From Cribrihabitans marinus (lineage in GTDB: Bacteria; Pseudomonadota; Alphaproteobacteria; Rhodobacterales; Rhodobacteraceae), in assembly GCF_900109035.1 (NCBI RefSeq), contig NZ_FNYD01000002.1:310001-374000 (forward strand): 64,000 bases of DNA, in the 5' to 3' direction. Under the pieces are notes generated by a model. It was not told the origin of the DNA, ran no database searches, and saw only the letters and a list, made by a program, of their open reading frames with translations. Each line of letters starts with the position of its first letter. Position 1 is the first letter of the stretch. A program made the position numbers and the translations under genes. Shown one piece after another: positions 17,728 to 25,140 of the stretch.

Positions 17728-18990
17728 ATGAACATCCTGATCCTCGGCGGCGGCGGGCGCGAACACGCGCTGGCCTGGGCGGTGATGCAGAACCCCAAGT
17801 GCGACAAGCTGATCGTGGCGCCCGGCAATGCCGGGATCGCGCAGATCGCCGAATGCGCGCGGCTGGATATCGAGGATGGCGGGGCGGTGGCCGAGTTTGC
17901 CGGGGAAAACGCCATCGATTTCGTGATCATCGGCCCGGAGGCGCCGCTGGCCGCCGGCGTCGCCGACCGGCTGCGCGAGGCGGGGTTCCTGGTCTTCGGC
18001 CCTTCGGCGGCGGCGGCGCGGCTGGAGGCCTCGAAGAGCTTTACCAAGGAGATCTGCGACGCGGCGGGTGCGCCCACGGCGGCCTATGCGCGGTTCACCG
18101 AGGCCGGGCCGGCCAGGGATTACATTCGCGCGCAGGGCGCGCCCATCGTGGTCAAGGCCGACGGTCTGGCCGCCGGCAAGGGCGTGATCGTGGCGATGGA
18201 TGAGGCAGAGGCGCTTGCGGCGGTCGATGAGATGTTCGGCGGTGCCTTCGGCGGGGCCGGGGCCGAGGTGGTGATCGAGGAGTTCATGGCGGGCGAGGAG
18301 GCCTCGCTCTTCGTGCTGGTCGATGGCGAGGAGGTGCTGACCATCGGCACCGCGCAGGACCACAAGCGCGTGGGCGAGGGCGATACCGGTCCGAATACCG
18401 GCGGCATGGGGGCCTATGCCCCCGCGCCCGTGCTGAGCGCCGAGGTCGAGGCGCGGGCGATGGAAGGGATCGTGCGCCCGACCATGGCCGAGATGGCGCG
18501 GCGCGGCACGCCGTTCCAGGGCGTGCTCTATGCTGGGCTGATGATCCAGGACGGAAAGCCGCGCCTGGTGGAATACAACGTGCGCTTCGGCGATCCGGAG
18601 TGCCAGGTGCTCATGATGCGGCTGGGCGCGCAGGCGATGGACCTGATGCACGCCGCCGCTGAGGGGCGGCTGGGCGCGGCGCGCGTGAACTGGGCGGATG
18701 ATCACGCGCTGACCGTGGTGATGGCGGCGCGGGGCTATCCCGGCGCCTATGAGAAGGGCAGCGCGATCGGCGGTCTGGACGATCTGCCCGAGGATGCCGG
18801 CCACATGGTCTTTCACGCGGGCACCGCGGTCGAAAGCGGCCGGGTCGTGGCGTCCGGCGGTCGGGTCCTGAACGTCACTGCGCGTGGCGCGAGCCTGCGC
18901 GAGGCGCGCGACCGGGCCTATGCAATGGTCGAGGGCATCGACTGGCCGGAGGGGTTCTGGCGCAGCGATATCGGCTGGCGCGCGCTCTGA
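17728..18990 (+). CDS. purD: Phosphoribosylamine-glycine ligase
   Basis: GAR synthetase (420 aa), the second step of de novo purine synthesis: ATP-dependent joining of glycine to 5-phosphoribosylamine. The N-terminal [17 protein letters not shown], the ATP-grasp segments [18 protein letters not shown] and the metal/phosphate segment [16 protein letters not shown] are all intact. AAGGAGAGAGCC precedes the ATG. It is a monocistronic unit ending just before repeat copy B. Confidence 0.97.
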   Translation: MNILILGGGGREHALAWAVMQNPKCDKLIVAPGNAGIAQIAECARLDIEDGGAVAEFAGENAIDFVIIGPEAPLAAGVADRLREAGFLVFGPSAAAARLEASKSFTKEICDAAGAPTAAYARFTEAGPARDYIRAQGAPIVVKADGLAAGKGVIVAMDEAEALAAVDEMFGGAFGGAGAEVVIEEFMAGEEASLFVLVDGEEVLTIGTAQDHKRVGEGDTGPNTGGMGAYAPAPVLSAEVEARAMEGIVRPTMAEMARRGTPFQGVLYAGLMIQDGKPRLVEYNVRFGDPECQVLMMRLGAQAMDLMHAAAEGRLGAARVNWADDHALTVVMAARGYPGAYEKGSAIGGLDDLPEDAGHMVFHAGTAVESGRVVASGGRVLNVTARGASLREARDRAYAMVEGIDWPEGFWRSDIGWRAL

Positions 18991-19038
18991 TCCAAGTGGT
19001 GTGAGATTGCCGGGCTGCGCCCGTCTCGATGCGTTGGC

Positions 19039-19109
19039 AGGGGGCTGTCTGCCCCCTCTTGGCGCTGCGCGCCAATTCACCCCCGAAGGTATTTCCGGCA
19101 AGAGGAAGG
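19039..19109 (+). repeat. Intergenic palindromic repeat, copy B
   Basis: The same architecture as copy A: the AGGGGGC-TGTCT-GCCCCCT palindrome (19039-19057), then a second palindrome, TTGGCGC-TGC-GCGCCAA (19059-19075), then the tail AATTCACCCCCGAAGG / TATTTCCGGCAAGAGGAAGG (19074-19109). The first palindrome plus CTTG is identical to copy A over more than 20 nt. The middle stem has changed on both sides so pairing is kept. It lies between the convergent purD and FG-GAP-like genes. Confidence 0.75.
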
Positions 19110-19112
19110 TGT

Positions 19113-19837
19113 CTAGCAGGTCAGCCGGGCGTTGATGCTGTCCGGGCCGGTGTAGGGGCCGAGGGTGCGGGTTTCGATGCTGCCCCCGATCAATGTGCTG
19201 GCGACGATGCGGTGCCAGGTTCCGTCGGCGGTGATGATTTCCGGGCCGTGGCCGCAGTCGCGGATGCCGCCGGGGATGTGATCCCAGCCGATCCGGTGGT
19301 TGGTCAGGCCGGGCAGGCTGGCGATCTCGGTCAGGCGGCCATCGCGAAAGCGCCAGATGCGCAGGGTTTTCGCCAGGTGCGGGCGGTCGATATAGGCGAT
19401 CTCGATATGGCCGTCGCCGTCCAGGTCGGCCGCGCCGACCGGGGCCAGCCATCGGTTGCGCGTGCCGATATAGGGTGTCGCCGCGATCAGGCCGCCGCCA
19501 TCGTAGAGCGCCAGCCGTGCGCCCAGGTCGCGATGCGACTCGACGACCATCGCCTCGTCCCGGCCGTCGCCGTCCACATCGACGCGCCGCGGTGCTATGT
19601 CTTCGAAGACCCGGCTGTCGGGCAGGCGGATCGTGTAGGGCGACGGCGTTTGCGCGTAGTGCAGCACCAGGGCGCCGTATTCGACCTCATCCCCAAGCAC
19701 ACCATGCGGATAGCGCGTCGTGGGCGCGGCATAGGCCGCCCGTACCAGAGTTCCGGCTTGCCAGGGCTCGTCGGCCGGGACAGATGCGGCCGCAAGCGCA
19801 ATCGCAATCGTTGCGACCGCGCGGCCGGGGCGGTTCA

Positions 19838-19838
<1 letters not shown>
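19113..19838 (-). CDS. Secreted FG-GAP/VCBS-like repeat protein
   Basis: A 241-aa exported protein: signal peptide (MNRPGRAVATIAIALAAASVPA) followed by a beta-propeller-like region. It has two Ca-binding-type DxDGDG motifs (VDVDGDGRDEAMVVE and AADLDGDGHIEIAYID), typical of FG-GAP/VCBS repeats. Its role is unknown; such domains often mediate binding at the cell surface or in the periplasm. The ATG at 19838 shares one base with the ferredoxin stop (TGATG), so its translation depends on the cytosolic ferredoxin gene, an odd pairing. Two cysteines near the C-terminus may form a disulfide. Confidence 0.8.
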
Positions 19839-20197
<359 letters not shown>

Positions 20198-20270
20198 TTA
20201 GACAAGCCATCCCGGCAATTCCAGCCCGTTTTGTGCCGGTAGCGCGCGGGGTTGGACATGGTGGATTTTT

Positions 20271-20285
20271 GTTCCATATTTGTTC
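20271..20285 (+). promoter_or_regulatory. LexA (SOS) box, alphaproteobacterial type
   Basis: GTTC (20271-20274), seven bases, GTTC (20282-20285): an exact match to GTTC-N7-GTTC, the direct-repeat LexA operator established for Rhodobacter and other alphaproteobacteria. It is part of a larger near-duplication, TTTGTTCCAT twice. By base composition about one such match is expected by chance in 64 kb counting both strands. Its weight therefore comes from sitting directly before a DnaE2-type ORF, a family normally under LexA control. Confidence 0.65.
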
Positions 20286-20286
20286 C

Positions 20287-20649
20287 ATGCACGTTGCTTC
20301 GATCCCTGCCGGTCCCGGCGGCGGCTGGCCGCGGCCGCCCGCCTGCCTGCCTGCCGCCCGCCTGGCGGTGCCGCCCGAGGGCGCGCGGGTGGCCGTGGCG
20401 GGGCTGGTGATCCTGCGGCAGCGGCCCGGCACCGCCAAGGGGGTGATCTTCGTCACGCTCGAGGACGAGACCGGGGTGGTCAACGTGATCGTCTGGCGCA
20501 AGATCTACGAGCGGTTCCGCCGGGCGGTGATCGCGGGGCGGATGTTGCGGGTCACGGGACGGCTGCAGCGGGCGCATTCGGTGACCCACGTGATCGCCGA
20601 AGAGGTCGAGGACATCTCGGGGATGCTGGATGTGCTGGTGCGGGGCTGA
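20287..20649 (+). CDS. Orphan OB-fold ORF resembling the DnaE2/ImuC C-terminal domain
   Basis: An open frame of 120 codons. From about residue 27 it reads like the OB-fold near the C-terminus of error-prone DNA polymerase DnaE2 (ImuC): RVAVAGLVILRQRPGTAKGV, FVTLEDETGVVNVIVW, RMLRVTGRLQR and THVIAEEVEDIS. A full DnaE2 is about 1,000 aa; polymerase and PHP domains are absent, and no imuA or imuB is nearby. The first 25 residues (Gly/Pro-rich) have no family resemblance. ATG 20287 sits 1 nt after the LexA box and lacks a ribosome-binding site, so translation would be leaderless or start at an internal GTG (20368 or 20389). It is either a small SOS gene or a remnant of a deleted imuAB-dnaE2 cassette. 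Confidence 0.7.
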   Translation: MHVASIPAGPGGGWPRPPACLPAARLAVPPEGARVAVAGLVILRQRPGTAKGVIFVTLEDETGVVNVIVWRKIYERFRRAVIAGRMLRVTGRLQRAHSVTHVIAEEVEDISGMLDVLVRG

Positions 20650-20664
20650 ACCGCCGGGCGCCGC

Positions 20665-21363
20665 TCAGCGGCGGAACAGGGTCTGCTGCGCGGTCCGGTC
20701 GCGGTGGTCGCCGCGCAGCTCGGCCCGCAGCGCGCGGCCCGCCTGCACGCCCGGGCGGGATCCCAGGGCCTCGAGCCAGCGCGCCATGTGGGGCTTGTCG
20801 TCGAGCGTCTGCTGCTGGCCTTCCCACAGGCTGGCCCAGGGCCAGGTCGCCATGTCGGCGATGGAGTAGAAGTCACCCGCCACGAATTCGGTTTCCGCCA
20901 GCCGCCGGTCGAGCACGCCATAGAGCCGCGCAACCTCGGCACGATAGCGGTCCTTGGCATAGGGCAGGTCCTGCGGCGGGTCGAGATGGGGCGCGTATTT
21001 CAGGAAGTGATGCGCCTGGCCCGCCATCGGGCCGACCCCGCCCATCTGCCACATCAGCCATTGCTCGACGGCGATCCTGTCGCGCTCGTTTCGACCCATG
21101 AACCGCCCGGTCTTGCGCGCGAGATAGAGCAGGATCGCGCCGCTTTCGAACAGCGAAACCGGCGCGCCATCCGGCCCGTCGGGATCGACGATGGCGGGCA
21201 TCCGGTTGTTGGGCGAGATCTTCAGGAACGCCGGATCGAACTGGTCGCCCCGGCCGATATCGACCAGGTGCAGGTCGTAGGGCAGGGCCATCTCCTCGAG
21301 GGCGATGGCCACCTTCCAGCCGTTGGGCGTGGGCCAGAAATGAAAGGCGATGGGTTCAGCCAT
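20665..21363 (-). CDS. Glutathione S-transferase, YfcG/Ure2p-like
   Basis: A 232-aa GST. The N-terminal TPNGWKVAIALEEMALPYD, then SPNNRMPAIVDPDG and LFESGAILLYLA, are typical of nu-class/YfcG-like enzymes, which have disulfide-bond reductase or peroxidase activity with glutathione. The C-terminal helical domain has FSIADMATWPW-like FYSIADMATWPWASLW. ATG 21363 (MAEPIAFHFWPTP) was chosen; the frame extends ten codons further without family similarity. It is convergent with the OB-fold ORF and divergent from the metZ riboswitch region. Confidence 0.9.
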   Translation of the reverse strand: MAEPIAFHFWPTPNGWKVAIALEEMALPYDLHLVDIGRGDQFDPAFLKISPNNRMPAIVDPDGPDGAPVSLFESGAILLYLARKTGRFMGRNERDRIAVEQWLMWQMGGVGPMAGQAHHFLKYAPHLDPPQDLPYAKDRYRAEVARLYGVLDRRLAETEFVAGDFYSIADMATWPWASLWEGQQQTLDDKPHMARWLEALGSRPGVQAGRALRAELRGDHRDRTAQQTLFRR

Positions 21364-21477
21364 GCGATCTCTCCGCGGTTGGGCGCCGATCATCGGGGAT
21401 TTTCGGCAAAGGGCAAGGGCCGGCCGGACCCGGCTCTTGACGCAGGCACCGGGGCGACGTAAACGCCACAGGGACGA

Positions 21478-21534
21478 CCGTGGCGATTTGTTACCGGATT
21501 GCGGGCCACGCTAAACAACACCGCTAAAAGGTCA
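21478..21534 (+). ncRNA. SAM-II riboswitch (SAM_alpha) upstream of metZ
   Basis: S-adenosylmethionine-sensing leader. P1 forms from CGTGG (21479-21483) and CCACG (21506-21510). The first loop has the conserved GATTTG and GG.TTGC, and the 3' part has CGCTAAACAA and CGCTAAAA (21510-21529), all matching the SAM-II consensus known from alphaproteobacterial metA, metX and metZ leaders. The pseudoknot P2 can form between ACC (21493-21495) and GGT (21530-21532). Binding of SAM would reduce metZ expression. The identification rests on consensus and pairing seen by eye. Confidence 0.92.
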
Positions 21535-21539
21535 GGATG

Positions 21540-21576
21540 AAAGCCCCCTTTCGCTTGACCGCGTTGGGGCTTTTTT
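21540..21576 (+). terminator. Intrinsic terminator in the metZ leader
   Basis: AAAGCCCC (21540-21547) pairs with GGGGCTTT (21566-21573), and a run of six T follows (21571-21576). It lies 6 nt after the SAM-II aptamer and 36 nt before the metZ ATG, so it is probably the expression platform. TGACC in its loop (21556-21560) is complementary to GGTCA (21530-21534) of the aptamer's P2 strand, suggesting a switch between P2 and an alternative hairpin. Confidence 0.8.
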
Positions 21577-21612
21577 CGTGTCCGGGGGGCGGGCCATGAC
21601 GAGGAACGGCAG

Positions 21613-22812
21613 ATGAGCAAGGATTGGAACAAGCGCACGCAGGCGGTGCATGGCGGCACCCGCCGCAGCCAGTGGGGCGAGGTGAGCGAGGCGATTTTCC
21701 TGACCCAGGGCTTTGTCTATGACGACGCCGAACAGGCCGAGGCGCGGTTCATCGAAAGCGGCCCGGACGAGTTCATCTATGCCCGCTATGGCAACCCCAC
21801 GGTGCGGATGTTCGAAGAGCGCATCGCCGCGCTGGAAGGGGCCGAGGACGCCTTTGCCACCGCCAGCGGAATGGCCGCGGTCAGCGGTGCGCTGACCGCC
21901 ATGCTCAAGGCCGGGGATCACGTGGTCTCGGCCCGGGCGCTGTTCGGCTCGTGCCTCTATATCCTGGAGAACGTGCTGTCGCGGTTCGGGGTCGAGGTGA
22001 CCTTTGTGGACGGCACCGACCTGGATCAGTGGCGTGCGGCGATGCGCCCGGACACGCGGGCGGTGTTCTTTGAATCGATGTCGAACCCGACCCTGGAGGT
22101 AATCGATATCGAGGCGGTTTCGGCCATCGCGCATGAGGTCGGGGCCACGGTCATCGTCGACAATGTGTTTTCGACGCCGGTCTATTCGCGCGCCATCGAA
22201 CAGGGGGCGGATGTCGTGGTCTATTCCGCGACCAAGCATATCGACGGGCAGGGGCGCGCGCTGGGCGGTATCATCCTGGGTACGCGCGACTTTATCCGCA
22301 AGACGGTCGAGCCCTACATGAAACATACCGGCGGCGCGCTCAGCCCGTTCAACGCCTGGATCCTGCTCAAGGGGCTGGAGACGATGGCGCTGCGCGTGAA
22401 CGCGCAGACGGACAGCGCCGGACGCATCGCGGCGGCGCTGGAGGGGCATCCGGCGCTGGCCCGCACACTCTATCCCGGGCTGGACGGGCATCCGCAGGCG
22501 GCGCTGGTGCAGCGGCAGCTTGGCGGGCGGGGCGGCACGGTTCTGTCGCTGGATTTCGCGGGTGGCAAGGACGCGGCCTTCGCCTTTCTCAACGCCATGT
22601 CGATCCCGGTGATCTCGAACAACCTTGGCGACGCAAAGTCGATCGCGACGCATCCGGCGACAACCACCCACCAGCGGCTCAGCGAGGATCAGCGCAGCGA
22701 ACTCGGCATCACGCCCGGGCTGGTGCGCTTCTCGGTGGGGCTTGAGGATACCGATGACCTGATTGCCGATCTGCGCAATGCGCTGGACGCCGCGATGGCG
22801 CAGAACATCTGA
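21613..22812 (+). CDS. metZ: O-succinylhomoserine sulfhydrylase
   Basis: PLP enzyme of methionine synthesis (399 aa) that forms homocysteine directly from O-succinylhomoserine and sulfide. The Cys/Met-metabolism PLP fold is clear: YARYGNPTVRMFEERIAALEG, ASGMAAVSGALTAMLKAGDH, VVDNVFSTP-like IVDNVFSTPVYS, and the PLP lysine Lys208 in YSATKHIDGQG. The C-terminal VRFSVGLEDTDDLIADL is conserved. The family also includes metY and metB; metZ is preferred from the overall pattern and the SAM-II leader. The ATG 21613 follows GAGGAA. Controlled by the riboswitch and terminator just upstream. Confidence 0.93.
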   Translation: MSKDWNKRTQAVHGGTRRSQWGEVSEAIFLTQGFVYDDAEQAEARFIESGPDEFIYARYGNPTVRMFEERIAALEGAEDAFATASGMAAVSGALTAMLKAGDHVVSARALFGSCLYILENVLSRFGVEVTFVDGTDLDQWRAAMRPDTRAVFFESMSNPTLEVIDIEAVSAIAHEVGATVIVDNVFSTPVYSRAIEQGADVVVYSATKHIDGQGRALGGIILGTRDFIRKTVEPYMKHTGGALSPFNAWILLKGLETMALRVNAQTDSAGRIAAALEGHPALARTLYPGLDGHPQAALVQRQLGGRGGTVLSLDFAGGKDAAFAFLNAMSIPVISNNLGDAKSIATHPATTTHQRLSEDQRSELGITPGLVRFSVGLEDTDDLIADLRNALDAAMAQNI

Positions 22813-22881
22813 CGGGCTGGACTGGACCGGGATAATCGGCATCCTACCTCTGGACCGGATCGCGCTGAAAAGGATGTGATG

Positions 22882-23985
22882 ATGAACCTTCATGCCGGTG
22901 GCCTTGACGACACCCCCGACCGCGATGCCGCGCAGGCGGCACTGGATACGCTGCGGGCGTGGGCCGCCTCGGCCAGCCCGGCCGAAATTGCGCAGCTCGA
23001 TCCGGCGGTCGCGCGGCTGGTGCCCGATCTGGTGCCGCTGAACTATCCCGCGCTGTCGCGGGACTATCCCCACGATTTCCGGCCCGACGAGGCCTATCGC
23101 GCCACGCTGCCCGACCTGCAGAACGGGCCGACCAGCCTGATCCGCGGAGCGCGGCAGCAGATCCAGCATGTCGGCATCTCGAATTTCCGCCTGCCGATCC
23201 GCTTTCATCGCAAGGATGGCAAGGACCTGACGCTGGAAACCTCAGTGACCGGTACCGTCAGCCTTGAGGCCGGCAAGAAGGGCATCAACATGAGCCGCAT
23301 CATGCGGTCCTTCTACAAGCATGCCGAGCGCACGTTCAGTTTCGAGGTGATCGAGGCGGCGCTGGACGACTACATGACCGATCTCGACAGTTTCGACGCA
23401 CGGATCCAGATGCGGTTCTCATATCCCGACCGGATCGAGAGCCTGCGGTCGGGGCTGACCGGCTACCAGTATTACGACATCGCTCTGGAACTGGTGGAGA
23501 AGGGCGGGGTGCGCCAGAAGATCATGCATCTGGACTATGTCTATTCCTCGACCTGCCCCTGTTCGCTGGAGTTGAGCGAACATGCCCGGGCGCAGCGCGG
23601 CCAGTTGGCAACGCCGCATTCGCAGCGGTCGGTGGCGCGGATCTCGGTGCAGGTGAATTGCGACACCGATTGCCTGTGGTTCGAGGATCTGATCGCGCTG
23701 TGCCGCCGGGCGGTGCCGACCGAAACCCAGGTCATGGTCAAGCGCGAGGACGAACAGGCCTTTGCCGAGCTGAATGCGGCCAACCCGATCTTTGTCGAGG
23801 ACGCGGCACGGCTCTTCTGCGAGCAGTTGCAGGCCGATCACCATATCGGTGATTTCCGCGTGGTGGCCAGCCACCAGGAAAGCCTGCACAGCCACGATGC
23901 CGTATCGATTCTCACCCAGGGCGAGACCTTTGCCGCCGACAGCCTCGATCCCCGGCTGTTTGCAAGCCTGTTCCACGTGGGTTGA
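22882..23985 (+). CDS. folE2: GTP cyclohydrolase I type 2 (FolE2)
   Basis: Converts GTP to 7,8-dihydroneopterin triphosphate, the first step of folate (and tetrahydrobiopterin-type) synthesis; 367 aa, family-typical. Landmarks: VGISNFRLPIRF, SLEAGKKGINMSRIMRSFY, and STCPCSLELSEH, which contains the conserved active-site Cys. FolE2 differs from FolE in not needing zinc and can be Zur-controlled in some bacteria; no Zur box is evident here. Three adjacent starts exist (GTG 22876, ATG 22879, ATG 22882); 22882 has the best spacing from AAAAGGA. Located 69 nt after metZ, possibly in the same transcript. Confidence 0.95.
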   Translation: MNLHAGGLDDTPDRDAAQAALDTLRAWAASASPAEIAQLDPAVARLVPDLVPLNYPALSRDYPHDFRPDEAYRATLPDLQNGPTSLIRGARQQIQHVGISNFRLPIRFHRKDGKDLTLETSVTGTVSLEAGKKGINMSRIMRSFYKHAERTFSFEVIEAALDDYMTDLDSFDARIQMRFSYPDRIESLRSGLTGYQYYDIALELVEKGGVRQKIMHLDYVYSSTCPCSLELSEHARAQRGQLATPHSQRSVARISVQVNCDTDCLWFEDLIALCRRAVPTETQVMVKREDEQAFAELNAANPIFVEDAARLFCEQLQADHHIGDFRVVASHQESLHSHDAVSILTQGETFAADSLDPRLFASLFHVG

Positions 23986-24313
23986 GCCGCGCGCTTTGCG
24001 CGGTTGACGTTGCGTGACCTGTCCGGGCCGCCGGTGTTTTGCACGTATGACCCGAATTCTCCGTTGTAGGCGGGAAATTGCCGCACCGCAGCAGAAAGGT
24101 GCTGCAACTGCGGAAACAATCAACATATGTTGACCGTGAGACGCATCGTTCATTCCGGCGGACTCCCCGCTCGTGGATGGATGCACCGAAAGGGCCCGCC
24201 ATGCGCGCCGCAGATCCCTGTCGCCCGAACGTGACCGCCATGTCGGCGGCGGGCACCGGCGTTGCATGGCCCTTCCGTCCCCCGTGGTCCGAATTCAGAG
24301 GAGCTGTTCCACA
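23986..24313. promoter_or_regulatory. 328-nt gene-free region with two dyad elements
   Basis: No convincing gene is present. It holds a TGC-rich interrupted palindrome, GCAGCA-N6-TGCTGC (24088-24093 and 24100-24105), followed by AACTGCGG. It also holds a perfect 14-bp palindrome, TCAACATATGTTGA (24120-24133). Both are 180-230 nt before the Lys/Ala-rich gene and could be operators for it. The TGC-rich dyad resembles the CTGC/GCAG-type target reported for the PHA regulator PhaR, but this is only suggestive. Confidence 0.5.
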
Positions 24314-25087
24314 ATGACCCCCATCACCAACCCGCTCGATTATCAGGCGGCGGCCCTGCGGTTTGCAGGCTACGCCTGGTCCAACCAGATCCGGATCGCC
24401 CAGATCCTGACCCGATCGGCCATCGAGGCGCCGATGCTGCAGGTGCACGCGCTGCATCGCGCGGCGGCCCAGCCCTATGGCTCGAAACCGGCCGGCAAGT
24501 CGACCCGCAAGGCCGCTGCGCCCAAGGCCAAGACGGCGGCCAGCCCGGTCAAACCGGCCGCCGCGCCCGCTACTGCGGCCAAGCCGGCCGCCAAGCCTAC
24601 TGCTGCGGCCAAACCAGCGGCCAAGAAGCCGGCTGCAACGGTCAAACCGGCCGAGACGCCCAAGCCGGCGGCGAAACCGGCAGCGGCCCGAAAGAGCCCG
24701 GCGCGCAAACGCCCCGCAGCCAAGCGCACGCCGGTCGCAGCGGCCACGAAACCCGCGGCCAAGGTCAATCCGGCGCCTTCAGCCGCGCCCAAGGCGGCCG
24801 AGCAGCCCAAGGCGCATGAGCCCAAGGCCAGCTCAGCCAAGGCCCCGGCGCAGAGCACGCCCCCCGCCGCGAAGGCGGAGGCACCGGCGGCCAAGCCGGC
24901 GGCTGCACCGGCAACCAAGCCGGCCGACGTCAGCCAGGCGCCGAAACCGGCCGTCCCGGACGCGCCGAAGTCTGCGGGCGCCGCGCCCAAGCCCGAGGCC
25001 ACGTCCGCCGCGCCGTCGCCGCGCCGGTCGCGCGCGCCGTCGATGCCCCCGGCCATGCCCGAAAGCAAGGCCAAGCTGGACAGCTGA
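24314..25087 (+). CDS. Lys/Ala/Pro-rich histone-H1-like protein with a short helical N-terminal domain
   Basis: A 257-aa protein. Residues 1-50 (MTPITNPLDYQAAALRFAGY then NQIRIAQILTRSAIEAPMLQ) look like an amphipathic helical domain. The remaining ~200 residues are low complexity, built from KPAAKPAA/KKPAA-type units, strongly basic up to about residue 160 and less so after. Such tails resemble AlgP/histone H1 and the DNA-binding tail of the PHB-granule protein PhaM. The helical head loosely resembles phasins. A nucleoid-binding or granule-associated role is inference. GAGGAG lies about 11 nt before the ATG. Upstream dyads are described separately. Confidence 0.7.
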   Translation: MTPITNPLDYQAAALRFAGYAWSNQIRIAQILTRSAIEAPMLQVHALHRAAAQPYGSKPAGKSTRKAAAPKAKTAASPVKPAAAPATAAKPAAKPTAAAKPAAKKPAATVKPAETPKPAAKPAAARKSPARKRPAAKRTPVAAATKPAAKVNPAPSAAPKAAEQPKAHEPKASSAKAPAQSTPPAAKAEAPAAKPAAAPATKPADVSQAPKPAVPDAPKSAGAAPKPEATSAAPSPRRSRAPSMPPAMPESKAKLDS

Positions 25088-25140
25088 GCCGCGACGAGGG
25101 CGCTTGACAGCCGGCGGGGGGCAGGCCAACGCTGCCCCGC

